Below, one piece after another: positions 25,235-34,865 of a DNA stretch of 64,000 nt. The stretch lies in NCBI RefSeq assembly GCF_019603315.1, contig NZ_CP080649.1, forward strand, positions 2,924,176 to 2,988,175. Direction: 5' to 3'. A model generated the notes under the pieces. It was given only the letters and a program-made list of their open reading frames with translations, had not been told where the DNA came from and ran no database searches. Each line of letters begins with the position of its first letter. The first letter of the stretch is position 1. The position numbers and the translations under genes are program-made. This stretch comes from Ruficoccus sp. ZRK36 (GTDB taxonomy: Bacteria > Verrucomicrobiota > Verrucomicrobiia > Opitutales > Cerasicoccaceae).

Positions 25235-26041
25235 TCATATGGTGGGAACCGTACCACCATCAATGATATAATCGGCACCGTGGATCGACGCGGCACGAGA
25301 CGAAGCAAGAAACGCAACTAACTCCGCGACCTCCTGCGGCCAGGCTGGTCGGCCAATCGGAATGCCTCCCAACGATTTGAGAATCTCCTGCCGCGCAGTC
25401 TCCTCATCTGTAGAATTGTGATTGGCCAAGCGGTGCACCATGGCTTGCGCGGCCTCGGTATAGATCCAGCCAGGAGAAACGGACGTGACTCTAACGCCCT
25501 TGGGGCCAACTTCCTTAGACAACGCCTTGCTATAAGTCGTTAGCGCTGCCTTGGCCGCGGCATATGCGGTGGTAGATTCCGGAAGGGGTAATTGCCGCTG
25601 AATCGATGATATGTGGATCACGACTCCCGTCCCACGCTTCACCATACTTGGGACGATTGCCTTGTCGATGCGTACCGCAGCCAGGAGGTTCAAGTTTAAT
25701 TCTGCGGCCCACACCTCTTCACTGAGGGCCGCGAAACCTCCACCCTGCGCACTCGAACCGCCAAGATTGTGGATAACGATATCGGGCACACCAAATACGT
25801 CCAGTAACACGGTAGTGAGTTTGCTGGCTCCTTCTGCGGTAGACAAATCACCCGGAATAAAACGTGCAGGCAAGTCAGACTCGCGAGGAGCATGGCGGGC
25901 ACTGGTAGCGACCGAGGCGCCTCCCGCTGCGAATCGACGAACCATTGCCTCACCGGCACCTTTGGTCCCTCCGGTAACGAATACGCGCTGGCCAAGAAAG
26001 TCATCCGGGCAAACCGGGAAATTTGGGTGTTCAGTTTTCAT
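25235..26041 (-). CDS. short-chain dehydrogenase/reductase (SDR)
   Basis: A 268-residue classical SDR that oxidises or reduces an alcohol/carbonyl with NAD(P). The cofactor motif is FVTGGTKGAGEAMVRRF (TGxxxGxG form), the NNAG-equivalent is IVIHNLGGSSAQ, the catalytic Ser is in VVIHISSIQRQLPLPES and the Y-x-x-x-K motif is TAYAAAKAAL. The C-terminus ends SIHGADYIIDGGTVPTI as usual. It is the second gene of a two-gene unit, its ATG overlapping the stop of the NTF2-like gene (ATGA). Coding is more AT-rich than in neighbours, which suggests acquisition by transfer. Confidence 0.9.
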   Translation of the reverse strand: MKTEHPNFPVCPDDFLGQRVFVTGGTKGAGEAMVRRFAAGGASVATSARHAPRESDLPARFIPGDLSTAEGASKLTTVLLDVFGVPDIVIHNLGGSSAQGGGFAALSEEVWAAELNLNLLAAVRIDKAIVPSMVKRGTGVVIHISSIQRQLPLPESTTAYAAAKAALTTYSKALSKEVGPKGVRVTSVSPGWIYTEAAQAMVHRLANHNSTDEETARQEILKSLGGIPIGRPAWPQEVAELVAFLASSRAASIHGADYIIDGGTVPTI

Positions 26042-26376
26042 TGTATGTGAAGTTTTGAGATTCTTCCCCCCTGAAGGCGGAGGTCATAGTTAAGCTCGAC
26101 GGGGCTACCCGGGAAATTACCCGTTACACAGACGACCATCTCGACCGTATCGGCTAGCGTCTTGGCGCTCGTCACCACTACATACGGTCGATACTTATGA
26201 CTGGTTTCTGCAACCCAGTCTCCAATAGCAGCAGGGCCGACATAGTCCCTCTGCTCGTCGCGAACGACGGCGTCGTCTGTGAAGCAAGAAGCCGCGCCTA
26301 CAGCGTCAAAACGATTAGCGGCTTCAAGGTAATTTGATACAATGATCGGAAGTGCAATTGTGTCATTCATGTTCAT
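26038..26376 (-). CDS. NTF2/SnoaL-like protein
   Basis: A 112-residue protein starting MNMNDTIALPIIVSNYLEAANRFDAVGAASCFTDDAVVRDEQRDYVGPAAIGDWV. This is the helix-then-DDAVV-then-GPAAI pattern of SnoaL-like/NTF2-like cone-fold proteins, which act as small isomerases, cyclases or binding proteins. The open frame extends to 26520, but that part overlaps the divergent LysR gene, so I use the ATG at 26376. The stop overlaps the SDR start. Co-transcription with the SDR suggests both act on the same small molecule. Confidence 0.82.
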   Translation of the reverse strand: MNMNDTIALPIIVSNYLEAANRFDAVGAASCFTDDAVVRDEQRDYVGPAAIGDWVAETSHKYRPYVVVTSAKTLADTVEMVVCVTGNFPGSPVELNYDLRLQGGRISKLHIQ

Positions 26377-26457
26377 CACGTTGGTGTGGCTAGCATGATA
26401 CCGTAAGACCCGCACAGCGTCCAATGCCGTGTTTTTGGGCTCGCTAATACTTTTAGT

Positions 26458-27366
26458 ATGAGCAAGCGTGTCAGGGTGGAACTTCGGCACCTCCGCTATT
26501 TCGTTACCGTGGCAGCTCACGGTTCATTTAATCGTGCCGCTCAGGTCCTCCACCTCACCCAACCTGCCCTCAGCCGCCAAGTGCGTGATCTCGAGGATGA
26601 GCTGGGCGTAGCGCTATTAGTCCGGGGGAAGAACGCGGTAAAACTCACCGATGCAGGCGAATGCTTCTACTCCGAAGCGAGCGATGTGATCGCCCGTGCG
26701 GAGCTGGCCGTGCAGCGAGTGCGAAACGAAACGAGTGGTGAAGTCTTGCGTGTCGGTTATTCACCGTCGGTGACCGCTGGCATCCTGCCTCGCGCGCTAC
26801 AGAACTTTCAGGCGGAATACCCGAAGGTACGGATCGAGCTCACGGACGCTTCCCCCATGGACATGGTTCAGATGGCAACTGAAGGGCGACTGGATATTGC
26901 CATTGCTCTAGAGCCGGCAGTGATGGCTACACCTGGTTTTCGTTGGACTGAGTTGCGCCGCTTAACACACGTACTGGTGATGCGGGCGGATCACCCACTG
27001 ACGAAATGGAAGCGTATCGCGCCTTCACGCCTCCGTGATGTTCCGCTTGTGGGGTTAGAGCCTTCAAACTTTCCAGACTACGTACCCCATATCCGAAGCA
27101 TCTTGAAGCCCTATGACATCGAGCCGCATTTCGTCTCTTTGGAAACGGATGGCGTTTCGACCCTGTTCGCCAGTTTGGAGGCATTTGATGCTGCGGCAAT
27201 TCTTGCCGATAGCGTGATCGACTTCATGCCGCGCTCCCTCGTGTCCCGACCATTTCACCCGAAGTTTGAGCCCCTAGTCGCTAAGATTGGGCTGTCATCA
27301 ACATACCCCAAAGCGCATGCTGAGCTGTTTGCTAATCTTTTGCGCAGAGAAGCCCGACAAAACTGA
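26458..27366 (+). CDS. LysR-family transcriptional regulator
   Basis: A 302-residue LTTR. The N-terminal winged HTH is LRHLRYFVTVAAHGSFNRAAQVLHLTQPALSRQVRDLEDELGVALLVRGKNAVKLTDAGECFY, followed by the linker helix and the periplasmic-binding-like effector domain (EVLRVGYSPSVTAGILPRALQNFQAEYPKVRIEL). It is divergent from the NTF2-like/SDR pair with 81 bases between starts, the classic arrangement for a LysR protein controlling its neighbour in response to a substrate or intermediate. The effector is unknown. Confidence 0.92.
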   Translation: MSKRVRVELRHLRYFVTVAAHGSFNRAAQVLHLTQPALSRQVRDLEDELGVALLVRGKNAVKLTDAGECFYSEASDVIARAELAVQRVRNETSGEVLRVGYSPSVTAGILPRALQNFQAEYPKVRIELTDASPMDMVQMATEGRLDIAIALEPAVMATPGFRWTELRRLTHVLVMRADHPLTKWKRIAPSRLRDVPLVGLEPSNFPDYVPHIRSILKPYDIEPHFVSLETDGVSTLFASLEAFDAAAILADSVIDFMPRSLVSRPFHPKFEPLVAKIGLSSTYPKAHAELFANLLRREARQN

Positions 27367-27656
27367 GTTCAGGATCTGCAAAATGATCCAACCACAATGC
27401 ATCTACAGATTTCGGCGATTGTATCCATACTTGAGTTTATTGGCCCCATGTCTTGCCCAGTTAACTGAATGATGGGACACCAGTAGGCTTATGTGATCGA
27501 AGCGCTGAAAGAGGCCTCCATTTCGTGAAACACCTTGAGCCGACGTTCGGCGAGTTTTCGGTCTTGAGTTCGCAGGGATCGACGTATTTGCTTCCCGTTT
27601 CTTTTAACACGAGTGCTGGCTGCTCACAGCTCTCCCACTCTATTTAAAAGAAATCC

Positions 27657-27732
<76 letters not shown>

Positions 27733-27915
27733 TTTTAGCGAGCACTTGGCGCATCGTTTACCAGCCACCATCATCGGGATGCCTGGCGATATGGGATGAC
27801 TCCGTGCGGTAACGACGGCCGGATTTAATACAAATTAAAAGGGTTTTCATCGCCGCGTTTTTGAGGCAAGATCTTGGGTGCAGGTAGTTACATTTACCCC
27901 TCGTTTTTCCAGAAA

Positions 27916-28983
27916 ATGGCGAACCTCGTTACCCAGAAAGACATCGCGCGCCTCACCGGCCTGAGCCAACCTACCGTGAGCCTGGCCCTGCGCAATGACC
28001 CGCGTGTAAACGAGCAAACCCGCCAGCAGGTCATGCAGGCGACCCGCCAACTGGGCTACCAGAAAGACCCCATGCTCACTGCGCTGGCCTCCTACCGTGG
28101 CGACCGGCAGCAGCACACTTACCGCGGGACACTCGCCTGGCTGAATGATCCCGATGTGTACGCGCTTGAGGATTACGACGACTCGGTCTGGCACCACTAC
28201 CGGGACGACGCCGAGAGGCAGGCCCTCCAGCACGGGTACAAGCTGGATGTGCTTGAGGTGGACATGCGAGCCTCGTCGCATCAGCGCGTCTCTGACATAC
28301 TTTTTAACCGGGGCATTGAGGGCATCATTCTGCCTCCCCTGCGGCACGTCGGGCCAGCCCCGAAGCTGGAGTGGAGAAACTTCTGCACGGTCACGTTCTG
28401 CTGGACGGTCATGGACCCACGCTTTCACTCCGTCAGCCCAAACCATTACTACAACAGCTTCGAGCTTGCCCGTAATTTCAAAGCCTTGGGCTACCAGCGT
28501 ATCGCTGCCGTGCTTCTGGTTCCGCCCGAGGATTTGGATAAAAAGCATATCCAGCTCTGGGAGCATGGGATTCAGTCGGCAGCCGCTACCCTCATTCGCC
28601 AGGAGCCGATCCCAGCGCTCAGGCTGAGTTCGACCGATGCTGATCAGGCAAAGCAGGTGCAGGGCTGGTTCCGAGCGCACCGGCCAGATGCCATCGCCGT
28701 CATGCGCGAGTGTGCCCCCTTTGTCGAAGATGCGCTGCGCCAGACAAAGATCCTCGCGCCCCGCGATGTCGGCATCGCGAACTTCGCACGCCTGCAGCAG
28801 GACGACCACTATGCCGGGATCGACGAGAACGACTCCTGCATCGCAGAGGCCGCTGTAGACGTGCTAGTGGGCGCTATCCGGCGGCGTGAGTTCGGTAGCC
28901 CGCCGGTACGCCGCATGGTGCAGATCGAGGGTTTTTGGAAAGACGGTAAAAGCCTCCAGAAACGCCGCCGCAAGTCTGGCTAG
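27916..28983 (+). CDS. LacI-family transcriptional regulator A
   Basis: I begin at the ATG at 27916 (MANLVTQKDIARLTGLSQPTVSLALRNDPRVNEQTRQQVMQATRQLGYQKDP), which is the exact start of a LacI helix-turn-helix plus hinge; 14 further codons are open upstream. The rest is a periplasmic-binding-like effector domain with atypical sequence (GTLAWLNDPDVYALEDYDD), of the group common next to polysaccharide-degradation genes in Opitutae. At 355 residues it is normal. It precedes the glycoside hydrolase gene, which is on the opposite strand and convergent, so its target is not necessarily adjacent. It is one of three LacI proteins in the region. Confidence 0.9.
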   Translation: MANLVTQKDIARLTGLSQPTVSLALRNDPRVNEQTRQQVMQATRQLGYQKDPMLTALASYRGDRQQHTYRGTLAWLNDPDVYALEDYDDSVWHHYRDDAERQALQHGYKLDVLEVDMRASSHQRVSDILFNRGIEGIILPPLRHVGPAPKLEWRNFCTVTFCWTVMDPRFHSVSPNHYYNSFELARNFKALGYQRIAAVLLVPPEDLDKKHIQLWEHGIQSAAATLIRQEPIPALRLSSTDADQAKQVQGWFRAHRPDAIAVMRECAPFVEDALRQTKILAPRDVGIANFARLQQDDHYAGIDENDSCIAEAAVDVLVGAIRRREFGSPPVRRMVQIEGFWKDGKSLQKRRRKSG

Positions 28984-29027
28984 CCTCCCGGCTAACGATC
29001 AAGGTGCCCTACCCGCTTGTGGCGTTT

Positions 29028-30092
29028 CTAAGCCCTGGGCGCTAGCGGGATGACTGTGTTCCAGGAGTCGGTGATGGGCGCGTGGCCATGCGTACCAGCC
29101 GGGCTTTCGCCGACAGCGAAAAAGAGATGCGTGGGCTTATGGTTTTCGACCAGGAGCTGCGGCCGCTCGACGAAGTTCGGCTTTGTGCTCGTCCCATCGG
29201 TCCAGTGCAGGGTGCGGCTGTAGGCAAAGGCCGGATCGGACAGGTGCCAGTTCGCCCCATCCATCGAGGTCGCGTGAATGCCGCCGCCATATTCACGGTC
29301 GTTACGACCCTCGCAGGGCATTTCCTTGGCGATCATTTCAAAGTGACCTTCCGCGTTCTGCCAAACGTAGGGGTCCTCTACCCCGCCGGTTCCGTCTCCA
29401 AAGCTCAGGATCGGGTCCTCACTGATCCGTTCGTACGGCCCGTTAAAGTTCGGTGCCATAGCCGCTCCAAAGCGTAGCGTTTTACCGCGGGCCAGCGTGG
29501 ACTTATAGATGAGCAGCACGCGTCCATCATCCATCACGCAGGGAGCCGGATTTGTCGTGATCAGGTGATCCCACTTACCGGGGCGAGGCTCTATAATCGG
29601 CTGGTCCATCCGGGTCCACGGTCCCTCCGGCGAGGGCGCTGTGGCGACTCCGATACGCTGGTTGCGGTGAGCAGTCGCCACGAGATCGGAGAAATCCTCG
29701 ATCGTGTCGCCGACGACGGGGGGCTCAAAGTCGTAAGTCGTCCCCGTGTAGTAAAGCAGGTAGGTCCCCTTGTAGCGGTGGATGGTCGGGTTATGCGTCA
29801 TCAGACCATCCCAGTATGCCGGACCGCGACGCGGTAGCACGACCTCCTGAAAGGTATACGGTCCTTCCGGTGTGGGCGCTGTGGCCCGCACAACCTCGGA
29901 GCTGGTGATCCAGGCCGGGTGAAAGGCAAAGGCACGTGGCCAGCGAGAGGCAAACAAATGATAGGTGCCAGCATCGTCCCGAATCGCAGACCCGCACCAA
30001 ATCCAGTGATCATCCTGGCGAAAACCTGAGTCGCGAGAGGCAGGGAGCAGGTTGTAGTCAAAGCTGGAGGAGGGAGTACGGGGCAAACTCAT
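29028..30092 (-). CDS. five-bladed beta-propeller glycoside hydrolase (GH43-like)
   Basis: A 354-residue protein (start at the ATG at 30092, MSLPRTPSSSFDYNLLP). It has the repeated blade motifs of clan GH-F/J-type propellers: DDHWIWCGSAIRDDAGTYHLFASRWPR, GLMTHNPTIHRYKGTYLLYYTG, RIGVATAPSPEGPWTRMDQPII and GVEDPYVWQNAEGHFEMIAKEM. Acidic residues in the IRDDAG, THNP and VEDPYVW blocks are candidates for catalysis. There is no signal peptide, so it probably acts on oligosaccharides inside the cell. It is divergent from the ABC importer with a shared intergenic region holding TTGAAC-GG-GTTCAA. The exact family (GH43, GH117 or related) and substrate cannot be fixed from the sequence alone. Confidence 0.78.
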   Translation of the reverse strand: MSLPRTPSSSFDYNLLPASRDSGFRQDDHWIWCGSAIRDDAGTYHLFASRWPRAFAFHPAWITSSEVVRATAPTPEGPYTFQEVVLPRRGPAYWDGLMTHNPTIHRYKGTYLLYYTGTTYDFEPPVVGDTIEDFSDLVATAHRNQRIGVATAPSPEGPWTRMDQPIIEPRPGKWDHLITTNPAPCVMDDGRVLLIYKSTLARGKTLRFGAAMAPNFNGPYERISEDPILSFGDGTGGVEDPYVWQNAEGHFEMIAKEMPCEGRNDREYGGGIHATSMDGANWHLSDPAFAYSRTLHWTDGTSTKPNFVERPQLLVENHKPTHLFFAVGESPAGTHGHAPITDSWNTVIPLAPRA

Positions 30093-30206
30093 AATCAGGC
30101 TTAATGAACAGTTCTTAAATGATAAGCCACCCAACTAGATGGATAAACCTTCAATGGTTCCCAAGTCTGCATTGAAAAAAGGCTCCGTCGAACGTATTCA
30201 ATAGAA

Positions 30207-30222
30207 ATTGAACGGGTTCAAT
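30207..30222. promoter_or_regulatory. LacI-type operator, copy 1 (glycoside hydrolase / ABC importer)
   Basis: ATTGAAC-GG-GTTCAAT is a perfect 7+7 inverted repeat with a 2-base centre. It lies 115 bases upstream of the glycoside hydrolase start and 83 bases upstream of the importer start. The core TTGAAC-NN-GTTCAA recurs at 42319-42332 and 61627-61640. A second repeat, TTCAAT-AGAA-ATTGAA (30197-30212), overlaps its left arm. Confidence 0.75.
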
Positions 30223-30304
30223 AAGTCTTCATTTGCTCCTTCAGTTGGGTGTTTGTTTTGTCTTTTTTGTACCCGTATTTGCTTTATCTGAGAATTTTTA
30301 GTTG

Positions 30305-33300
30305 ATGAGAAATCGCTTAATACCCTACGCGAAGGTAGCTGGCCTGTTCCTGCTGGCGGCCTTCCTATTCACGCTCATTTTATATATCTGGTCCTGGTGG
30401 ATGCGTCCCGAGCTGAAGGACCACCCAAATCCGGTTGATGCTGCTGCGGTAGCTGAAGCGGAGGACCTGCGCTCGCTGGATTTTGATCCCGAGCACCCGC
30501 CGGTGGTTTCAGTCGAGGTGGACTACTCGGAAGGGCAATCTGCCGCATGGTACCCGAAGGGAGAGTCGCCGATTTTACACCAGTTGGTCGAGTCTGGGGA
30601 TTTGCCGCCAGTAGCCGAGCGAGTGGGCTCTGAGCCTGCGGTGATGGAGGGGCCGGACGGGATAGGTGTTTACGGGGGTACGTGGAACCGCGTGGCGAGC
30701 TCCTCAGGTGACATGAGTGTGATCCAGAATCGCCTGGGTGCACCAACGCTGGTGCGCTGGTCGCCGATGGGCTACCCGGTCAAGCCGCACCTGGCCAAGG
30801 GCTGGAGCTCGAACGCCGACAAGACCGAGTGGACCATCTACCTGCGCAAGGGAATCCGCTGGTCGGACGGTGAGCCGTTTACCGCCAACGACATTATCTA
30901 CTGGTGGGAAGACCAGAAGGACTACTCGGACACACCGCCGGTGTGGATGGTCAGCGGAGGCGAAGGCGGAGACATCGTTAAGGTGGACGATTTTACGGTG
31001 AAGTTCATCTTCAAGTACCCGTACGGGAACTTTTTGGAGACGCTGGCCTCGCCGGTGCTGCCGTACTCGCCGGAGCACTATCTGCGCCCCTACCATCCGA
31101 CCTGGGGGGACCCCGAGCTGCTCGAGCAGGCACTGGCCGCACGCGGGCTCAACAGCGCACGCACGCTTTACAACAAGCTGGGCGACTACCGCAACCCGGA
31201 GCGTCCGCGAATGTGGCCGTGGATCTATCGCACCTACCAGAGCACGCCGCCGGAGTCCTTCGTCCGCAACCCCTACTACTGGGCGGTGGACCCGGAGGGC
31301 AACCAGTTGCCGTATCTGGACCGGGTGCTCTTCCATGTGCGTGCCCCCAAGTTGATCCCGGTCTCGGCCTCCTCGGGTGAGATGGGGATGCAGGCCCGCC
31401 ACATCCGTTTTGCGGACTACACGCTGCTGATGGAGAACCGCAAGCGCAACCACTACCAGGTCTACCACTGGGAGCAGGCGGACCGCTCGATCTGGGCGCT
31501 GTGGCCGAACCAGAACCGGCACATCGACCCGGAGGACCCGGTGAGCGCGATGAAGGCAAAGCTGCTCAAGGATAAGCGCTTTCGGCAGGCGATGTCGGTG
31601 GCGATCGACCGGCAGACCATTATCGATGCCGTTTATAACGGCTTTGGAGAGCCCGCGCAGATTGCGCCGGGACCGACCTCCCCCTTTTACAGCGAAAAGA
31701 TGCTGCACAGCTACACTCAGTACGACCCTAAGCTGGCCAACCAACTGCTGGACGAGCTGGGGCTGACCGAGCGTGACAGCGCGGGCATGCGCTGCTTCCC
31801 GGACGGCACACCGATGACCTGGTACATCGACTACACCGACTACACCGGCGAGGGCCCGGTACAGTTTGTGGTGGACAACTGGGCGCAGGTGGGCGTGCGC
31901 GCGGCCCAGCGCGAGCGTTCACGTCCGCTGTTCTGGAACGAACGTACGGGCCTGCTGCACGACTTTACGGTGTGGGCGGGCATGAGTGAGTACAACCCGA
32001 GCGTGTCGATGCGCAGCTTCGTGGCCGACAATACTTCCTCGCACTTTGCGATCCTCAACTCGATGTGGTTCATCCGCGGTGGGCTCTACGGCAAGGAAAC
32101 CGCCGAGCAGGTCAACATCCCCACGCCGCAGGAAGGCGACCCCATCCTGCGGGGGCAGCAACTGCGTGAAGAGTTTATGCGCCAGCCTGACCAGGCGGGC
32201 CAGATCAAGGTGTTTGATCAGATCATGGAGCTGTCGGCCGAGCAGCTGTGGTCGATCAGTATCGCCACGCCGCCTCCCCAGCTGGTGGTGGTCAAGGATG
32301 GCTTCAAGAATGTGCCCAAGATGGCGCTCAGCGGCTACACCTACCTGACTCCCGGTAACACCGGACCGGAGACCTACTTTTTAGCGGAGCCGGACGACTC
32401 GCCCGGAGCCGTGGCGGAAATCACCGCTGCGATGACCACGATCACGCCTGCGCCGGACACACTGGCCGGGCAGCAGGCCAGCGCCGGAGACCTTGAGGTG
32501 GGCAAATGGATCCGCAATCTCTTCGTAGCACTGGCAGTGGTTGCCCTGCTACTGGTGGCCGTAAAGCATCCCTACATCGGCCGTCGCCTGCTGATCCTGA
32601 TCCCGACACTGACGGTGATCTCACTGGTGATCTTTTACATCATCCAGCTGCCCCCGGGCGACTACGTGGAGACGCGTATCCTGGAGCTGAAGCTGACCGG
32701 TGACGAGTCGGCGATCGAGGAGGTGGAGCGCCTGCGTGAGAGCTTCCACCTGGACGATCCGTTCATCAGCCAGTACATCCGCTGGATCGGCCTGAAATGG
32801 TTCGTGACCTTCGACCAGACGGACAAGGGCCTGCTGCAGGGCTACATGGGCCGCTCGATGGAGACGCAGACCTCGGTCAACGCGCTCGTCGGTGACCGTG
32901 TGCTTTTGACCTTCGCGGTGTCGTTCTCGACGATCCTCTTTACCTGGATCGTGGCGATCCCCATCGGGATCTACTCGGCGGTGCGCCAGTATTCGGTGGG
33001 CGACTACATCCTCTCGATCATAGGGTTCATCGGTATGTGTGTCCCGAACTTCCTGCTGGCGATCGTGTTGATGTACTGGAGCGGTAAATATTTGGGGATT
33101 AATGTCACCGGTCTGTTCTCTCCCGAGTACGCGGCGAGCCCCGAGTGGAGCACCGGTAAGATCGTGGACCTGCTCAAGCACATCTGGATGCCGGTGATCG
33201 TGATCGGTCTGGCCGGTACGGCCGGGATGATCCGCATCATGCGCGGCAACCTCCTCGATGAGCTGCGCAAGCCCTATGTAACGACCGCTCTGGCCAAGGG

Positions 33301-33598
33301 CGTGAAACCCTTCAAACTTTTGATGAAATACCCTGTACGTCTCGCTTTAAACCCCTTCGTCTCGGGCATCGGCACAATATTCCCGCAATTGGTCTCGGGG
33401 GGTGCCATCATTGCTATCGTTTTGAGCCTGCCCATGGTCGGGCCGCTGCTGCTGCAGGGGCTGATGACCCAGGACGTTTACCTCGCTGGCTCGATGCTGA
33501 TGGTCCTCAGCATGCTCGGTGTGCTCGGCACGCTGGTCTCTGACCTGCTTCTGCTCTGGCTGGATCCGCGCATCCGCATGGAAGGAGGCTCTAAGTGA
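30305..33598 (+). CDS. fused family-5 solute-binding protein and ABC permease (DppA-DppB-type fusion)
   Basis: A 1097-residue protein (ATG at 30305; a TTG directly before it is also in frame). Residues about 12-33 form a membrane anchor. Residues about 95-690 are an SBP_bac_5 binding protein (ASSSGDMSVIQNRLGAPTLVRW, AKGWSSNADKTEWTIYLRKGIRWSDGEPFTANDIIYWW). Two hydrophobic segments follow near 735-785 (LFVALAVVALLLVAV; LLILIPTLTVISLVIFYII), then a DppB/OppB permease domain to the end with an EAA-like loop (ELRKPYVTTALAKGVKPFKLLMKYPVRLALNPF). Importers of this class normally have a separate soluble binding protein. The three following genes supply the second permease and two ATPases. An oligosaccharide is the likely cargo, judged by context. 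Confidence 0.88.
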   Translation: MRNRLIPYAKVAGLFLLAAFLFTLILYIWSWWMRPELKDHPNPVDAAAVAEAEDLRSLDFDPEHPPVVSVEVDYSEGQSAAWYPKGESPILHQLVESGDLPPVAERVGSEPAVMEGPDGIGVYGGTWNRVASSSGDMSVIQNRLGAPTLVRWSPMGYPVKPHLAKGWSSNADKTEWTIYLRKGIRWSDGEPFTANDIIYWWEDQKDYSDTPPVWMVSGGEGGDIVKVDDFTVKFIFKYPYGNFLETLASPVLPYSPEHYLRPYHPTWGDPELLEQALAARGLNSARTLYNKLGDYRNPERPRMWPWIYRTYQSTPPESFVRNPYYWAVDPEGNQLPYLDRVLFHVRAPKLIPVSASSGEMGMQARHIRFADYTLLMENRKRNHYQVYHWEQADRSIWALWPNQNRHIDPEDPVSAMKAKLLKDKRFRQAMSVAIDRQTIIDAVYNGFGEPAQIAPGPTSPFYSEKMLHSYTQYDPKLANQLLDELGLTERDSAGMRCFPDGTPMTWYIDYTDYTGEGPVQFVVDNWAQVGVRAAQRERSRPLFWNERTGLLHDFTVWAGMSEYNPSVSMRSFVADNTSSHFAILNSMWFIRGGLYGKETAEQVNIPTPQEGDPILRGQQLREEFMRQPDQAGQIKVFDQIMELSAEQLWSISIATPPPQLVVVKDGFKNVPKMALSGYTYLTPGNTGPETYFLAEPDDSPGAVAEITAAMTTITPAPDTLAGQQASAGDLEVGKWIRNLFVALAVVALLLVAVKHPYIGRRLLILIPTLTVISLVIFYIIQLPPGDYVETRILELKLTGDESAIEEVERLRESFHLDDPFISQYIRWIGLKWFVTFDQTDKGLLQGYMGRSMETQTSVNALVGDRVLLTFAVSFSTILFTWIVAIPIGIYSAVRQYSVGDYILSIIGFIGMCVPNFLLAIVLMYWSGKYLGINVTGLFSPEYAASPEWSTGKIVDLLKHIWMPVIVIGLAGTAGMIRIMRGNLLDELRKPYVTTALAKGVKPFKLLMKYPVRLALNPFVSGIGTIFPQLVSGGAIIAIVLSLPMVGPLLLQGLMTQDVYLAGSMLMVLSMLGVLGTLVSDLLLLWLDPRIRMEGGSK

Positions 33599-34830
33599 GT
33601 AGCAAGCACCCGCACTCCTCCGACGGCCTCGAGCGGGCCCATGACGAATTTGACGAGCACAACGTGCGCCTGCCTGATGACACCATCCCCGGCAGCGCTC
33701 CCCTGCCCCACGACGAGGACGAGCATGCTCCGCACGCGGACATTGCCACCTACTCGCAGTGGCAGTTGATCCGCAAGCGCTTCAGCCGTCACTTTCTGGC
33801 GGTGATCTCGCTGTTCATCCTGGCGGTGCTGTACCTGACGGCGATCTTCGCCGACTTTATCGCCCCGCACAGCACCGGCTGGGGCGATGTGGAGAACATC
33901 TATGCCCCACCGCAGCCGCCGCGCTTCAGTTGGGAAGATGGACTCTATATCGAAAAGCTCCAGCGTCACCGCGACCCGGTGAGCTTCAAGCAGTACTACA
34001 CCCGTACCGGCGAGAAAGTGCCTTTGGGCTTCTTCGCCAAGGGCGAGCCGTACAAACTGTGGGGGCTGATCCCGATGGAGCGGCACTTGCTCGGCCCCAA
34101 GGAGTACAACGCCGATGAGGACGGCAAGGGCACAAGCTTCTACTTCCTGGGAGCGGACCAGTACGGTCGTGACATCTTCAGCCGGCTGATTCTGGGCTCG
34201 CGTATCAGCCTGTCCATTGGGCTCGTTTCGATCTTTGTGAGCTTCATCCTGGGGGCCTCGATCGGGGGCTTCTCCGGCTACGTCGGTGGGCGCACGGACA
34301 ACTTTATCCAGCGCTTGATCGAGGTGATCAACTCCTTCCCGCACTTGCCGCTGTGGTTGGCTCTGGCCGCGGTGGTGCCCGGTGAGTGGTCCCCGCTGCG
34401 GGTCTACTTTGCCATCACGGTGCTGATGAGTATCCTGGCCTGGACGGGGCTGGCGCGCGTGGTGCGCGGTAAGATCCTGTCCCTGCGCGAGGAGGACTAC
34501 GCGGTAGCTGCCCGCCTGTTGGGTGCGAGCCACCCGCGCGTGCTCTTCCGGCACCTGCTGCCGGGCTTCACCAGCCACATCATCGTGACCCTCTCCCTCG
34601 GTGTGCCGGGCATGATCCTGGCCGAGACGACCCTGAGCTTCCTCGGACTGGGGCTGCGCCCGCCGGTGGTCTCATGGGGCGTCATGCTCCAGGAAACCAT
34701 GAATATGGACGTCGTCGCCAACTACCCGTGGCTGCTCTTACCGGTCATTGTGTTGATCATGACGGTGATGTGCTTTAACTTTGTGGGCGACGGCATGCGC
34801 GATGCGGCCGACCCGTACAGTGGCCGCTAA
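33595..34830 (+). CDS. ABC transporter permease, DppC/OppC type
   Basis: A 411-residue inner-membrane permease. The start is a GTG at 33595 that overlaps the TGA of the fusion gene (GTGA), with an ideal AAGGAGG 7 bases upstream, so translation is coupled. A long polar N-terminus (about 50 residues, acidic and His-rich) precedes TM1 (FLAVISLFILAVLYLTAIFADFIAPHS). A periplasmic insert of about 100 residues leads to the GADQYGRDIFSRLILGSRISLSIGL block of OppC proteins. The EAA loop is EEDYAVAARLLGASHPRVLFRHLLPGF. It pairs with the permease half of the fused protein. Confidence 0.93.
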   Translation: MSSKHPHSSDGLERAHDEFDEHNVRLPDDTIPGSAPLPHDEDEHAPHADIATYSQWQLIRKRFSRHFLAVISLFILAVLYLTAIFADFIAPHSTGWGDVENIYAPPQPPRFSWEDGLYIEKLQRHRDPVSFKQYYTRTGEKVPLGFFAKGEPYKLWGLIPMERHLLGPKEYNADEDGKGTSFYFLGADQYGRDIFSRLILGSRISLSIGLVSIFVSFILGASIGGFSGYVGGRTDNFIQRLIEVINSFPHLPLWLALAAVVPGEWSPLRVYFAITVLMSILAWTGLARVVRGKILSLREEDYAVAARLLGASHPRVLFRHLLPGFTSHIIVTLSLGVPGMILAETTLSFLGLGLRPPVVSWGVMLQETMNMDVVANYPWLLLPVIVLIMTVMCFNFVGDGMRDAADPYSGR

Positions 34831-34865
34831 CCCTCCTTCGTACCCGATAACCCCCTTTGCCGCCC

